A stretch of 64,000 nt of DNA from Microcebus murinus (taxonomy: Eukaryota > Chordata > Mammalia > Primates > Cheirogaleidae), in assembly GCF_040939455.1 (NCBI RefSeq), contig NC_134106.1, forward strand, positions 45,034,001 through 45,098,000. The letters run 5' to 3'. The notes under the pieces are model-generated. The model had not been told where the DNA came from, did no database searches, and saw nothing but the letters and a program-made list of their open reading frames with translations. This document shows positions 33,245-47,739 of this stretch, piece by piece. The translations under genes and the position numbers were made by a program. The first letter of the stretch is position 1, and each line of letters begins with the position of its first letter.

Positions 33245-34359
33245 GTTTAAAGTAAATATGGAACTGATGAGATTAGACCTAAAGGAAAAATGTTGAATTG
33301 ATATCTGATCAACATCTGATCCCCCCCCCCAAGTAATGATAAATAAATTTATTATTCCTATTGTTCATAAAACCTTGGGGCACACCACTTGTATAAGGAA
33401 TTGGAGGTGCATTAACTTTAAATTACACTTGTCTGTCTCCCGTTGCTTGTATAGCTTTTATTTGCATTGCTTACATTAATGCTTAGTATAATAATTCAAT
33501 GGCTAATGTGAAATTCTTCGGCTTTAACTTTGGGAAAGACAAAATTAAATTGTGCCCTCATCAGTAAATACAAGGATAGGTTGCAAGGTGAACTTGATTT
33601 TTAAGAACATCACCTGTCTTATCAATGTAGAAACTACTTAAATAACTTTTTATCCAGGGCAGAATCAACCCCAGTGGGAAGCAGGGCAGCAAGAGGCCGA
33701 GGTGGCTTTTTCAGCTTTATTTCTATAGAGTATGTGAGTGTAGGAGATGCCAGATTCTCCTATTTAAACTCTTCTATTTACAGAATTGCTTATGCTGGAA
33801 TTTACCCATGAGTGCCTCCATTAAATCTTTTAGTAGATTTTTTCTTCTGAGGTTGTAAACATTTGATGAGTGGGAAGTGGTTAAGTTACACATATGAATA
33901 GTTGGCTAAGATTTTTGCTTTCAATGCTTTTTTTGGTCTGTTTGTTGCTTTTTTTTCTATTATTTTCTCTCTCTTTTCATTAGAACATTTTTCTCTATTT
34001 TCCACTTTTTTATGATAACATATTTTCTGGATATCTTACTTTGAGTGGAAAAACTACCTGCATTTCAAATCCAAGTGATAATAGAGGTTTTAGAAGCGGT
34101 AAATATTTTATTATATTCAGCCTCTGTATTCTTGCATGGAATTATATGCACACATAAACAGATCTTTAAAAATTTTTTGCAAGGATATTTGTAAGAACAG
34201 AAATGCCCATAGATCTTATTTTTTAGTATGGTTTGCCATTATTTCAAGTCTTCTTACACAGTGGCTCAAAATTATTATGAATTAATTGTGCACACCTATA
34301 ATCTTAGCATTTAATTACATGTCTGTTCTTTTGGACTGTTCTCTGATTGTTTTATTGTA
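33245..34359. other. Unassigned AT-rich sequence
   Basis: Poly-C of 10 at about 33321-33330 and T-rich runs at about 33930-34015. No repeat family or coding signal recognised. Confidence 0.4.
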
Positions 34360-34480
34360 TTAGTCCTCTATTTCCTACAAGTTTAAGGGCAAAAAAATTC
34401 ATATATTCTTCTATGTTTAGTCCCTACTGTACCTAGCACTATCTCTATCACATAATAGGTAATTAATAAATAGTCTATTA
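34360..34480 (+). mobile_element. L2 LINE 3' end fragment, sense
   Basis: CCTACTGTACCTAGCACTAT and ATAATAGGTAATTAATAAAT match the L2 3' terminal segment. Confidence 0.6.
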
Positions 34481-34539
34481 TTTATTAGTTCTTAGTAAAT
34501 ACTTTAACCATTATTTATGTACCTACTATCTATTTTCTT

Positions 34540-34860
34540 TTTCATTTTACTTTTAATATTGAAGTAATTTCAGAATTATTGGAAAGTTCCAAGACTAGCA
34601 TAAGGAATATCAATCAATACACTCTTCAACCAGATTCCCCAAAGATTAATATTTTGCTACCTTGGCGTTAATATTCTCTTTCTTGCTCTCTCCCTTCTTT
34701 CTAACTCCTACTGTCAGCCATTCTTCTCTCTTTCCCTCCTTTCTTTCCTTCATATATCTATCTACCCATACACATGTATATGTATATGGAGATCCATATT
34801 TTTTTCCTTGAGCCATTTGAGAGTAACTTTTTGTAGAACATCTGTTTGTCGTTACTGTTT
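34540..34860 (-). mobile_element. Old L1 3' UTR fragment, antisense
   Basis: GAAGTAATTTCAGAATTATT, GGAAAGTTCCAAGACTAGCA and TGAGCCATTTGAGAGTAACT match the same 3' UTR type as 30560-31930, with a pyrimidine-rich and TATC/ATAC-rich middle. Confidence 0.6.
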
Positions 34861-35429
34861 CTTTGAAGCATCTTTTGACATTGTTGTTATGACAAAGTAT
34901 TAACTGATGCAGCATAAACACAGTTTAACTCATATTAACATGACAGTTTAGCAGTTCCTGCTCTGTTAAGGATGCTATATCCATGGAGAAGAACCTATAG
35001 CTAGAAAAAACCTAGATACTCATGGACCAACACGGAGATAGTTTTGCAGTTGTGTCATGTGGTGATAAAGTAGAATCTACTAGATAAAAATAAACAAGGT
35101 GTAGTAAGGTATTTTTTTTTATCAAGACTGGATAGCATAATTTATTTTATTTTAAAAAATACCCAAGCTATACTTTTAGTCTCCAGTCTAAAAGATATTT
35201 CACATGGGGATTATTTTATTTTTACTGTATCTATTGCAATTCAGTTCTGTATAATATATTTTTATTAAGGAGGCTGCCTGGATCTGTACAGTAATTAGGT
35301 AATATGAAAAGAGGATATATAATATTATATATGTGTGTGTGTGTATACAAAAGAGCATAGTAGCTTTAATTTTTGAAAAAATATTGGAAGTAATACTATA
35401 TATATTTTTTTAGAAGAAATACTTTAATA
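34861..35429. other. Unassigned AT-rich sequence with short TG run
   Basis: Contains ATATATGTGTGTGTGTGTAT at 35327-35346. No other feature seen. Confidence 0.4.
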
Positions 35430-35708
35430 TTTTTTCTTTTTTGAGACAGAGTCTTGCTCTGTCGCCCCAGGTAGAGTGAGTGCAGTGGCATTATCGTAGC
35501 TCACTGCAACCTGAAACTCCTGGCCAAAAGGCTCCCAAGTAGATGGGACTGTAGGCACATGCCACAATGCCTGGCAAATTTTTTAAATTTTAGTAGAGAT
35601 GGGGTCCCACTCTTGCTCAGGCTGGTCTAGAACTTCTCAGCTCAAGCAATCCTCCTGCCTTGGCCTCCCAGAGTGCTCAGATTAAGGAGTGAGCCACCAC
35701 GCCTAGCT
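35430..35708 (-). mobile_element. Alu, AluJ-like, antisense, diverged
   Basis: TTGAGACAGAGTCTTGCTCT, then reverse monomers, ending CACCACGCCTAGCT; no lemur-type insertion. Part of the first reversed monomer is lost after AACTCCTGGCC. Weak flanking repeats TACTTTAAT / TACTTTTAAT. Confidence 0.9.
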
Positions 35709-35709
35709 G

Positions 35710-36369
35710 TACTTTTAATTTTAAATTTTACTTGCGAATGTATGCATGAGATGCATTCTGGGTGATGATTCTTAGGCTTTGTTGAGATTGTAGAATTCTT
35801 GTTTAGGTCACTTTTTACATTGATTCAAGCGTGGGCCTCCTGAAAGGTAACACTGTGGATGAGATTGATCATATTCCAAGGCTATTCCTGTTTGGTGATA
35901 TCCTGTTCCAGTTCTCATCATTGTGCTAACAGATCAGAAACACAGATTTTTTTTTTTGATGATTCATTGGTCTTTGAGAACAATGAAAACATTTTGTTTC
36001 AGCCTTAGCTGATCCTAAAGATGCCACTCATTTATGTAGTTATTTTTTAATTGAAAAGATTCAGCAACTCTCAGAGAATCAGAGTGATTTAACAATATTT
36101 TGGCATCTTGTTGCTAGAACCTACTGAGAGATTCAGCATCTCAAGGATTGCGTGTGAGGACATTTCCTAGTTTGTTCCCACTGCCATTTTCCTTCCCAAT
36201 GGGAGCAGAGGAATTCTGAATTGACTCTTTTGTAAAGTTTTCAGGGTGGTGGGCAACACAGTGACAAGAACTCTTGCTGTTTGTTTACATTAAATTGATT
36301 ACGTTTTATCATCATATATTCAATTTGCATAAATATCTCTCATGGAATGTCCCTGAGCATTTATTTTTT
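35710..36369. other. Unassigned sequence
   Basis: No repeat recognised. Nothing coding. Confidence 0.4.
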
Positions 36370-36530
36370 GGTGGCACGCAACGTAGTGGAGATGCTAAGA
36401 ATGAGGAGACCCCAATTCTACTTCAAGATCTGCTATCAACTTTCTGTGTGATCGTGGGCAAGCCGCTATCTCTGTTTTCTCATTTGTGAAACAGAGAGTA
36501 TATCATTGCTAAGGATTCTTAAAGCTCTAA
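36370..36530 (+). mobile_element. MIR SINE, sense
   Basis: CTGTGTGATCGTGGGCAAGC, CTATCTCTGTTTTCTCATTT and GTGAAACAGAGAGTATATC are the MIR core. Confidence 0.75.
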
Positions 36531-37189
36531 AACTTTTGTCTCTCTATATATATTTTAGAAAATGAACAGTCACATAGTTGCCTTTTTTATGGGGGGAAAA
36601 AAGAAAAAAAAATGAATGGGATTTTAGCTACTATTATAAATAAAAGTCACACCAAAAAAAATCTAAATCCAAAGCTATGATTTGTAGGTTCCATTTGAAG
36701 TAGCTCATGTTCCTATCTACATAATGTCAACACATGTGGATACTAGTGACTTAGCATAAGATTTTGGCTGTGTGGGTTTCAGCTTTAAGCTGAAAGCTGG
36801 GCAGCTAAGAACTACATTATCCAAGAAGCTGGAAAAATGACTTATTTTAATTAATCAAAATGCAATGTACAGATGAGCAGGTCGAGACACCGGAATCTGA
36901 CAGGACTTTTAAAATAAACTAGCAAAGATTTATATGAGCGTCTGGCTGCACTGTGCACCTGGTGGGCTGTCTGGAGGCTTGGATGAATTAGTAGTGATGT
37001 CAGAAGACTTCCGCATAATTCTAGGCTTGAATATTGCCATAGGGATACAGCAGAGGACATCTGGTTTTATTTCAGTTTATCTGTCGGAGCCAACAATGTT
37101 GGGTACTACAGGGACCAGTCCTGGAGAAATAGATTTTAATACCATGCTCCTGATCTATGACAGGTTCTTAGTTTTGAGAAATGGGTAGG
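36531..37189. other. Unassigned; contains an 84-codon open frame
   Basis: The open frame at 36934-37188 starts with ATG and has a balanced amino-acid composition but no recognised domain, and neither repeats nor splice signals frame it clearly. Likely chance. Confidence 0.3.
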
Positions 37190-37690
37190 TATGCTTAAAT
37201 ACATTTGAACACTTGTATTACAAAAGTAATACATACTCACTATAAAAATACAACATTGAAAACTACTGAAGTATACAAATTAAAAAAGTAACAGTCCTCA
37301 TCTTCACCCACCCAAACTCTCGCTCCCCAAGGGCAGCAAAATTTTAAGGTATTTCACTGAGGTTTGATGACATAGGAAAAGCTGTACATATTTAAAGTAT
37401 ACAACTTGATTCATTTGGGGATAAGTATATGCCTGTGAAACCATCACCACAATCAATGCCATAAACATATCTATCACCTCCAAAAGTTTTCTCCTGCCCT
37501 GTTTAGTAGTAATATTATGATAAGAACACTTAGCATAACCTCTTAGTGAATTTTTAAGGATACAATACAGTATCATTAACTATATGCACTGTGCTGTTCA
37601 GTAGATCTCTAAGATTTCTTTATCTTCCGTAGCTGAAACCTGGAACCCTTTGACCAATTCCTTCCTGTTTCTGCCTAACCCCAGACCTGG
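37190..37690 (-). mobile_element. Old L1 3' UTR, antisense
   Basis: GTATACAACTTGATTCATTT, CCATCACCACAATCAATGCC, TACAATACAGTATCATTAAC and CCTTTGACCAATTCCTTCC follow the reverse of a known L1 3' UTR. Confidence 0.75.
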
Positions 37691-38049
37691 GAAAGCCACC
37701 ATAAATAATTTGATGTAGAACCCGCACGGCTAGACCTTTTTCTAATTACATCACTATTTTTGATATACTGTGATTTAATATTAACTGTTACATTACGTTA
37801 CTGTAATTTAAGAATCAATACCTTACTGAATATACATAATTTTGCATTCTATGGAATGATATGATGAAGCCCTTTAATATTTCCAAAGTAAGTTGGCAGT
37901 CTACCGATATATTCAGGTATTTGCCCTTAGCTGCTCGGCCTGGACCAGCCTTAGCAGCTTTCCAACTTAAATGGTGATCTTGGCTTTGCCTAAGTGATAT
38001 AGAGCTTATCCAGTGTTGGATATGGAGATAGTAAACTATAAATAGTATA
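37691..38049. other. Unassigned sequence
   Basis: AT-rich to 37880, then mixed composition. No feature recognised. Confidence 0.4.
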
Positions 38050-38148
38050 AGGATATAATTTCTCATCCAAACTGGGACACTTTGAGGGTCCTTAATAATT
38101 ACACTGGGACAACAGGTGCTAACTGGGGCCACCTGGACATATGGTCAG
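38050..38148. mobile_element. hAT-like DNA transposon fragment
   Basis: CATCCAAACTGGGACACTTT, ACACTGGGACAACAGGTGCT and GGACATATGGTCA match the end of a mammalian hAT repeat I remember but cannot name with confidence. Confidence 0.5.
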
Positions 38149-38394
38149 CACTCTTGGGACCCCTTGCCTTCCTGTTCTGTTACATGGCTCTGTGTTCTTA
38201 TTGGATGACAAAGCTGTGAACTCTACTGCATCTGGGCACTGACCCTAAATGAATTGATGGTTGATCCCTTCTTGCCCTTTGGTTTCTCTAATAGGGAATC
38301 TGCAGTAATTCTTAGGGAAAACCTGTCAGCACCCAGAGCTCAAGACTGTTAAGTTTCTTAGATCCATAATAATCTAGAATCTGTCTTTTCCACT

Positions 38395-38720
38395 TCTCAC
38401 CTCCTGTTCTCTTGTCAGTCACCTGCAGCTGGTCTTTGCTTGCCACCACTCCACCACATCTGCTCTTGCCAATGCCATTAATGACTCCCCGTTCACAGAT
38501 TCAGGAGTAATCACATCTCTTTTCTTATTTGATGTAGTTGATCATTCCTTCCTTCCTAGAACATGTTCTTCTGCTTATTCCCGTGACCCCATACTCTTCC
38601 AGCTCCTCCCCCATTTCCAGTGTTGCCTGCTTAGTGTTCTTTACTAGATGCTTCTTTGCTTGACCTCTTTGTGTCGAGCTGCCCCAGGGCTCTTCCCTAC
38701 CCACATTCTCAGCTTCTTGG
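38395..38720 (+). mobile_element. L2 LINE segment, sense
   Basis: GCCAATGCCATTAATGACTC, TTTGATGTAGTTGATCATTC and GAGCTGCCCCAGGGCTCTTC follow the L2 region upstream of its 3' UTR. It abuts an oppositely oriented L2 piece. Confidence 0.7.
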
Positions 38721-38754
38721 CTGTGATTATCTTCATGTCGGTGAATGGTGGTAC

Positions 38755-38940
38755 CATGTGCTGAGATGGAGACTGGGAGAGAAGCAGGTTTAATATGGGT
38801 GTGGGTGGGGGAAGATCCAAGGCTCTGTTTTGACCATGGTGGGTTTAAGATGCCTGCCATATCCCTGGTGAAGATGTCAAGTGGGCAGTGAGATGCACAA
38901 CTCTTAAGCTCAGTGGAGGGATCAGGACTGAAGAGTCCTG
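38755..38940 (-). mobile_element. L2 LINE fragment, antisense
   Basis: GGTTTAAGATGCCTGCCATA, GATGTCAAGTGGGCAGTGAG and CAGTGGAGGGATCAGGACTG match reverse L2. Confidence 0.55.
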
Positions 38941-39979
38941 TCATCCGGCCTGGGTAATTTACTGAGCAGTTAATCTTTATGGCATGCTACACATTTTTGC
39001 AGTTATAATTACACTTAGGCTCGCTACCTCCTCACCAGATCATCCCTAAAGCCTTTAACCTGGACTGGCTAGATTAAGTGTCCCTTAGGAGTCTGTTCCA
39101 ATTCTTTCTTTCTCATCATGCCCATATTCTATAATCCTCTGAGTCACCGTGTCACCTGTAAAGCCCCAGGCAACCATTCCTTACTCTTACAAGAGCAGTT
39201 ACATTATCATAGATATCTTTTACCCCGTCAGCATTATTCAAAATCCAATCCTTAAATGATACATCTTTTTTTCTCAGTCTCCATCAAGTGTTTATCAGCT
39301 GCATCTCTGTTGCTAATTGCATAAATGAAGGCAGATGCAGGAAATTCTGGGTGTGGGATGCTTTCTGTGAAAGGGATGTTTTCTGCTAATGCCATTTTCA
39401 GAATGTCTGCTACAGAATGTCTTGTATTAAATGGCAGCTATTACATATGTGTGTATGTATTAATATGTATAGATATGTGTAAATGTGTGTGTACACACAC
39501 ATAGGCACATACATAGTCGGGGTTGCAGCTGTTCCTTACAGTTGTCCAATAATCTGTTGACTGGGGCAGTGTCGGTACAGTGTCTTTGAGGCATGAAATG
39601 ACTATACACTAGGCAGCAAAACTGCAGCCTATTTTTCTACTCTGATAGTTTCATTTGTGTTGCCTCTTCTAGAAGAAGATTAGAATGAAATTGACTAGGA
39701 AAGCAAAGCTGAAATTGAATTAATTTCAGATTTGTAATAAAAAATGGGATCTCTTCTACTCAGTGTTAACTAGGACCCTGTGGGCTATACAAATGAAACT
39801 GACAGTCTCTCATTAAAGTGGTATTTTTCTCCAGTGAAATGTACTGGCACTAAATAGTCTCTGCAATGCTTTATGCTCCGGGATAACAGCTGCCATCAGG
39901 ATCGTGGCACTGAGGGCGGTTCTCATGAAACCCGGGAAGCCACAGCATTTGTCAAATTGGTGCAACTCCGCCGAATATT
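38941..39979. other. Unassigned, with a TG/AC tract
   Basis: Contains an alternating purine-pyrimidine tract (39443-39514) with the exact palindrome ATGTGTGTGTACACACACAT at 39483-39502. Otherwise no feature recognised. Confidence 0.5.
39443..39514. repeat. Alternating TG/TA/AC tract with 20-bp perfect palindrome
   Basis: Degenerate TG-rich repeat turning to AC across a palindromic centre. Such sequence can adopt left-handed DNA or a cruciform under supercoiling (known of such tracts, not shown here). Confidence 0.85.
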
Positions 39980-40150
39980 TATGGGTGGGATTCCTACCCT
40001 GTGCCAGACATCGTGCTAGGCAGTTAGGATTAGGAGTTTCCAGTCTGATGGGAGAAACAGCTACACATAAAACCAAGCTTAAAGTGACTTGGTTAGTGAC
40101 ATGAGAGAAGTGCTATGAAAATATGGAGAGGTGACTAATTCCATCTGGTT
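39980..40150 (-). mobile_element. L2 LINE 3' fragment, antisense
   Basis: CCTGTGCCAGACATCGTGCT, AGGCAGTTAGGATTAGGAG and CAGTCTGATGGGAGAAACAG are reverse L2 3' end. Confidence 0.6.
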
Positions 40151-40379
40151 GGTTTGGACAAAAAGGAAATAGGTGATAAGAGATGTGGACTTTGATATAT
40201 TTCACCAGAAAGAGAACAGTCATCCAGGACTATGGAAATTATAGAACATTTCATATAAAGTTAAATACTAGGGAACTGATTCAGTTTCAACTATGGGGGT
40301 TACCTTTAAGGAGATTTGATCATTTCATTCCAAGGTAAAATTTCCCCTAAACTGAGGCTACCTTTTTTTTTTTTCCATA

Positions 40380-40610
40380 AGGATGGCAAACACTTATCAA
40401 ATACCTACGGTGTGCTGAATGCCTATGTACATTTCCTCATACCACTTGTAACAGCAGCCCTGCAATGTCAGCGTATCACAGCACTAGTTAGGTGGGAGAG
40501 GTCAAGAGATTTGCGCATGGCTGCGCAGCTGGTAAACGGCAGAGCTGGGTTTCACACCCTGGTCCATTCCACTTGGGAGGCCATGCTTTTCCCCATAGAA
40601 CACTGCCTCT
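40380..40610 (-). mobile_element. MIR SINE, near full length, antisense
   Basis: AATACCTACGGTGTGCTGAA, GAGGTCAAGAGATTTGCGCA, TGGCTGCGCAGCTGGTAAAC and AGAGCTGGGTTTCACACCCT follow reverse MIR. Confidence 0.85.
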
Positions 40611-41634
40611 GTCACCCAGCACCGTTCCGGCTGTGACTGCTGGTTGGCGAAGGTGATGACAGTGGCAGAGTCCACGTGTACTATTCTGGATTAATTTAAC
40701 CAGCCGTTGCATTTAGGCAAATCTTGGAACCAGGTGCTTTTCAGTATTTTGTTGGCTCAGTGACCTGAGAACCTAGCTGCTGGGCAGGCCCAGGGCAGAA
40801 CACCACTGGCCAGTTCTGTCCCCATGACATCAGGTAACTGAACCTGGGAGGATAAGACCCAGATGCTCAAGAGACTAGCGAGCCCCTCAGTGATCCTTGG
40901 GGAGCTAACTGTCCAGCTGGGCTGGGGCTCTCCCCTGGGCCACCAATGCTGAAGGCCCCTGGCTACATGAGGAGAAATATTTTCTCTCTGGAGGAACCAG
41001 AGCTGCTATAAGTGACCTTAGTCCTTATAGCAGTCCTGAGGGTCAGAAGGCTCCACTTAGCAAAGGCTCAGTGTAGCCTGAAGCTGGAGGATGGGACAGT
41101 GCAGACGGGTTCAGAACTGCTTTCCCGAGTGCTTCTGGTACATACGCCCACCCCTCTGCCATCAGCGTTGGAAGCCGGGCTGTCACGTCGCTTGTCTTAG
41201 ATCCATAACCGAGCCCAGTCTTCCTCTTCTGGAACAATAGATCATCATGCCTGAAGGGCTGGGATTCCCCCCACCCCTCATCACTGAAGAAAGGAGAAGA
41301 TATTATTCATCTTCAGAGAAGAATTGCAAGCCTAAAGGAGATTTACTAGCATATCCATCACTGACATATATATCTCTAGGCAAAACCTCACTAGGTTATT
41401 ATTAATATTTCGAATTTCATTGTCTAATCTCCCAGATTTCCATGGAAGGAGCCATATCTCTGTCCTCTCATTAATCTACCATATTTACAACTGGGAACCT
41501 CTTTTTTTGTAGCTAAATTAAAGTTTGCATACTTTATTTGAGCATCTGTATTTCTTTATTCTGTGCTGAAAGAGATGGGTGATCATAGTTTTGCATTTCT
41601 ATGCAGAATTATCACTGAACTTTCTACCAGAGGC
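40611..41634. other. Mostly unassigned, GC-richer to about 41270
   Basis: A weak reverse-MIR resemblance at about 41000-41160 (TTATAGCAGTCCTGAGGGTC). No coding signal beyond open frames of about 60 codons. Confidence 0.35.
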
Positions 41635-41790
41635 AGGTCAGTGTGGTATAAGAGCATAAACTTTGGAGTCAGATCTGGATTCAAATGTGGTTCTGCTGCT
41701 TACCATTGGTTTGATGGTGGGCACAATGTTTCTTGGACCGATATGATCTACTTCACAGGATTAAATATAAAGTGGCCCCTACTGATGACT
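41635..41790 (+). mobile_element. MIR SINE, sense
   Basis: AGTGTGGTATAAGAGCATAA, CTTTGGAGTCAGATCTGGAT, TTCAAATGTGGTTCTGCTGC and CACAGGATTAAATATAAAGT match MIR in order. Confidence 0.85.
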
Positions 41791-42600
41791 GGCACTGAGC
41801 CTCCTTTTCTCTTGTTCCTTTGCTGTGTCTAGTGAGTGGGCTGCTGCCACTCCAGCCTTCACATCTTCATTCCAGCCAGCTGGAGGAGAAAGGGGGCACG
41901 TAGTAGGGTGCTTCTCCACTAAGACACATGGAAGTGACACACATGACTCCATTTTTATCCCACTGACCAGAGCTTGGTTGCAGGGGGACACCCAGCTGAC
42001 TCCAAGGGAAGCTAGGAAATGTAGTCTTTATTCTTGGCATTTATTGATGTGCCCAGCTGACCTTTAGATGTTTTATTTCTGAGGAAGAAGAAGAGTGTCT
42101 GTTGTAGGTTGAGTTTCCCAGGAAGCAGACTGTGAGACAAAGTTTGCCTTGCAGGATGTTTGTCGGACCGGTGGTGATGGAAGGGAGGGCAGAGGGAGAA
42201 GTCCAGCTATGATGCAGCCTCAGTGGCCTGACAGCCTCAGTAGCCCCCATGGGTGCTCTTGAGCTAAGATAGCCAGCCTTTATGTTCCTACATTGATCAG
42301 TCCTCCATGGCCATGGGTGAGGCAGCTCTCAGCAGCTGAGGTGACCCCTGATAAGATAGACAGCTGGAGGCCTTCTAGCCAACAGCACTACCAACAACTG
42401 GGCCAACAAGTCCTTCACGGAAGGGAGTTCTGGGTGGTGCATCTTAGCGTACATCACAGGGAGAATGGGAGAGCCAGCATCTGTGCTGCATATATCATAG
42501 GGTGGCTGTGAGGATCAAATAAAATAAAACATGGAGGGATTTTGCAAGCAGACCTGGCTTAAGGTAAGCACCCAATCATCCTTAGCTGTGGTATTAGCAT
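41791..42600. mobile_element. Ancient repeats of uncertain family; MIR tail at the end
   Basis: 41800-42070 (CTAGGAAATGTAGTCTTTAT, GATGTGCCCAGCTGACC) and 42085-42480 (GAGTTTCCCAGGAAGCAGAC) resemble old mammalian repeats that I cannot name. 42500-42600 (GGCTGTGAGGATCAAATAAA) looks like a MIR 3' part. Confidence 0.35.
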
Positions 42601-42785
42601 GTCCTAAGTTATTTTATAGAATGTTTTCTCCCAGAGCATCTTGTGGAACTAAGAGTCGGCCACCCCTGGTCTAATGATTACATTTAGGAAATATTCTATT
42701 GCAAATTCTTTAATTTCTACTCCATGTGGGCCAGTGTTTAGTCAAACCCTCTTCTAATTATTTGCATTCAAAAAGATAGTTGTTG

Positions 42786-43110
42786 GCCGGGCTCGGTGGC
42801 TCACGCCTGTAATCCTAGCACTCTGGGAGGCCGAGGCGGGCGGATTGCTCAAGGTCAGGAGTTCAAAACCAGCCTGAGCAAGAGCGAGACCCCGTCTCTA
42901 CTATAAATAGAAAGAAATTAATTGGCCAACTGATATATATATAAAAAATTAGCCGGGCATGGTGGCGCATGCCTGTAGTCCCAGCTACTCGGGAGGCTGA
43001 GGCAGGAGGATCGCTTGAGCCCAGGAGTTTGAGGTTGCTGTGAGCGAGGCTCACGCCATGGCACTCACTCTAGCCTGGGCAACAAAGCGAGACTCTGTCT
43101 CAAAAAAAAA
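42786..43110 (+). mobile_element. Alu with lemur-type linker insertion, sense, young
   Basis: Perfect 15-bp target duplication AAAAAGATAGTTGTT at 42771-42785 and 43111-43125. Starts GGCCGGGCTCGGTGGCTCAC, with the linker insertion at about 42905-42945, and ends in an A tail of about 10. Many CpG sites are kept, in line with a recent insertion. Confidence 0.98.
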
Positions 43111-43329
43111 AAAAAGATAGTTGTTGACATTGCTTTTGCCTTTGGTTTTCACCAAAGGGGAAATATAAAAAGTGCCTACTATATATACACTTCTGTATTG
43201 TTGATATTCATTACTTCTGTGAACAAATTTGTCACATAGAAATTTCTTGAACATAAGATCAAGAAATGAAAAAATTAATTGATTAAACTTAATGGGCACA
43301 CACTCTGAAGGCGGGCTTGTCCCACCCAG

Positions 43330-43925
43330 TGCAAGCCGGAATTTTTCACCTGTGCCTCTGTGGCAGGCTCCTAACTGGTGTCCCTGCTCCTACTTTTACA
43401 ACCTCTGCAGTGTATTCATTTCAGCAGCCAGAATGAACCTTTAAAATTTTTAAATCAGTCTTATCAGTTCCTTTACCCTCAACCCTCCAATAGCTTCCCA
43501 GAGTGTTTGCAGTGAAATTCAAAGTCCTTGCCATTCCCTGCCAGGCGCTGCAGGCTCTGTCCCCAAGCCACCTCTCTGACTTCATTTCTGTCCCAGTCCT
43601 TTGGCTATAGCCACACTGGCTTCTTTGCTGTTTCTCAGGCAAACCAAGCAAGTGTCTGCCTTTGTTCCTCCCTGTGCCTGAAACACTCTCCCCTAGATCT
43701 GGCCGTGGCTCACTCCCTCACTTCATTCAGACTTCTTTGCCCCTGTCATTTCATCAGAGGCCTTTCCTGACCCTTCCACCTCAAGTGGTTCCTCTTGTCA
43801 CTCCCTATTTTTCTCCTCACTCTACTTTGTTTTTATTCACTGTTTTTGCTTACTACTTTGTCCCCAGAAGAGTGCCTGGTACTGAGCAGGCACTCAGCAA
43901 ATTTTTTGCAAGTGAAGGAGTAAGT
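43330..43925 (+). mobile_element. L2 LINE, long 3' portion, sense
   Basis: Collinear: CTCCTAACTGGTGTCCCTGC, TTTCAGCAGCCAGAATGAAC, CCCTCCAATAGCTTCCCAGA, AATTCAAAGTCCTTGCCATT, GGCTATAGCCACACTGGCTT, AGGCCTTTCCTGACCC and GGCACTCAGCAAATTTTTTG at the 3' end. About 600 bp, one of the best L2 copies here. Confidence 0.9.
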
Positions 43926-44049
43926 GTGCTAGTTTCTGGCAATACAGTGATAATGTGAACCCTGCCTTCAGAATAGATAGTCTACAACAAGGCCCATTCC
44001 AACAGCAGGTGCAATAAAAATTGTAGAATTTTCTCTTTGAATCTATTAT

Positions 44050-44430
44050 AGTAATAAATGCTTATAATAGGATTTCTAATATTGAACTATCCTTGCATTC
44101 CTGTGATAACCTTACTTGGTCATGGTATCCAATTCTTTTAATACAGTATGCTTAAGATTCAGTTTGCTATTATGTACATAATTTATGTATATAAAAGAAT
44201 GGTTTTCTGTTGTCTTTATCCAGTTTTGATAACCATAAGCATTATCATCATTATTCCAGCCTTATAGATCTTATAATCTTATATCTATCTGTATTTCCTA
44301 ATATTGCTTATTTGTGTTTTCTTTCATTGGTCTTAATCAAGCTTGCCAGAGTTTTAACTGCTCTATTGTTATTTCACAAAAACACCCATGATTTTATTCA
44401 TCAAGTCTACTTTGTTGTTGTTGTAGTTGT
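44050..44430 (-). mobile_element. Old L1 ORF2 fragment, antisense
   Basis: CTATCCTTGCATTCCTGTGA, CTTACTTGGTCATGGTATCC and CAGTTTGCTATTATG follow the reverse of the middle of ORF2, then a diverged TCATCATTATTCCAGCCTTA. Confidence 0.7.
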
Positions 44431-45632
44431 TTTGTTCTCTATATCAGTGGGGTCTCTTTATTCTATGACAATTGCCAAAGTAAGGATGCAGCTGTGTAGC
44501 CCAGCTCCATCTTCATCCTCTGAGACCTGGTGTCAACACAGACTCTAACCTGCTTCTCTTTCACCTCAGCGCTTTCTTTATAGAAGGGAAGTCTCTCAGC
44601 CCTGGAAGATACATCCTTCATTTGGTGCAAATCTTAAGGTTTTAGCCAAACGCCTTCTCATTGCCAGCTAATAATTTGGGATGGGGTGGGGCATTGTGGT
44701 GGTCGGGTGGTGGAGAGGAGCCTGTAATTGGTCCAGCTCTTCTGCAGGAGGCCATTAATTGAGTCTCCTAATGACTTCAGAATCACTCCCGCTTCTTTTA
44801 TTGTTTGACTCTGAACTTAGACTGTTATACCCATTTTTTTATTGCAGGGATTTTGCTTTGGGTTCCGTGCAAATTTGAGTCCTTTGCTTTCTATCTTCCA
44901 TATAAACCTTAACATTTTTAGTTTGCTATTAGCACTATTTTTCAGCATTTAATTTTTAATGAAATAAAACTCTAGTGTGATCTTGCTCTGGAGACTGGAA
45001 ACATTATCTTGGTGTGTCCTTTTGGGCCTCATTTAACTTCTGTGTTGTAATTGGTCACTTGGGAGAGACAGAAGTCATGAATTCTGCCCAGCACTAGCAT
45101 CCTTTCCTCACCCCAGAGTGACCATTTGCCCTCAGCTCAGTGATTCCAGGAGTGGAAAGAGCCTGTTCCATGCTTGAATATTTCAAATTGGCATGAAATA
45201 TTATATTAATGTGAGTTTGTTTGAAAGTACCTATGTTTTCTTTGGTAAAGAAACTATCCTAAAATTCAAGTAGTGATATTATTTATTTATAGCAGATTTC
45301 TATGGCCACCAAATTAATGAATTTAAATGAATTTAATAAAATTATTGAGAAATATTTACATATGAACAAATACCAGCTTGTAGAGAAAAGAAAATAAAGA
45401 AAAAATGTCTAACTCAAAACATATTCTAGGTTTTTATCACCTAAACATTCTAAGAGTGTGGAAATATATTGACTATACTTTTTATTTTCTCTCCAACTGT
45501 TGTGGTCATTTAGACTTGTCGGAGTATGAGTTCTTTCCCACTTATATGTAACTGTGAATCTCTAAATGTTTGGTTTGTTTGGAATTATGTCACAATGTGA
45601 AAATCCAGAGTTAGTTCTTTAAAAGATGAGAT
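44431..45632. other. Unassigned sequence
   Basis: Mixed composition to 45170, AT-rich after. No repeat family or coding signal recognised over 1.2 kb. Single-copy DNA possible. Confidence 0.4.
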
Positions 45633-45645
45633 AAAATCAGCTTAA

Positions 45646-47739
<2,094 letters not shown>

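Noticed and set aside
36934..37188. 84-codon frame as a conserved exon
   Set aside because: Balanced composition but no domain, no clear splice sites on both sides, and length within chance expectation.
38525..38944. 139-codon open frame on the minus strand
   Set aside because: Spans two L2 pieces of opposite orientation; no coherent protein.
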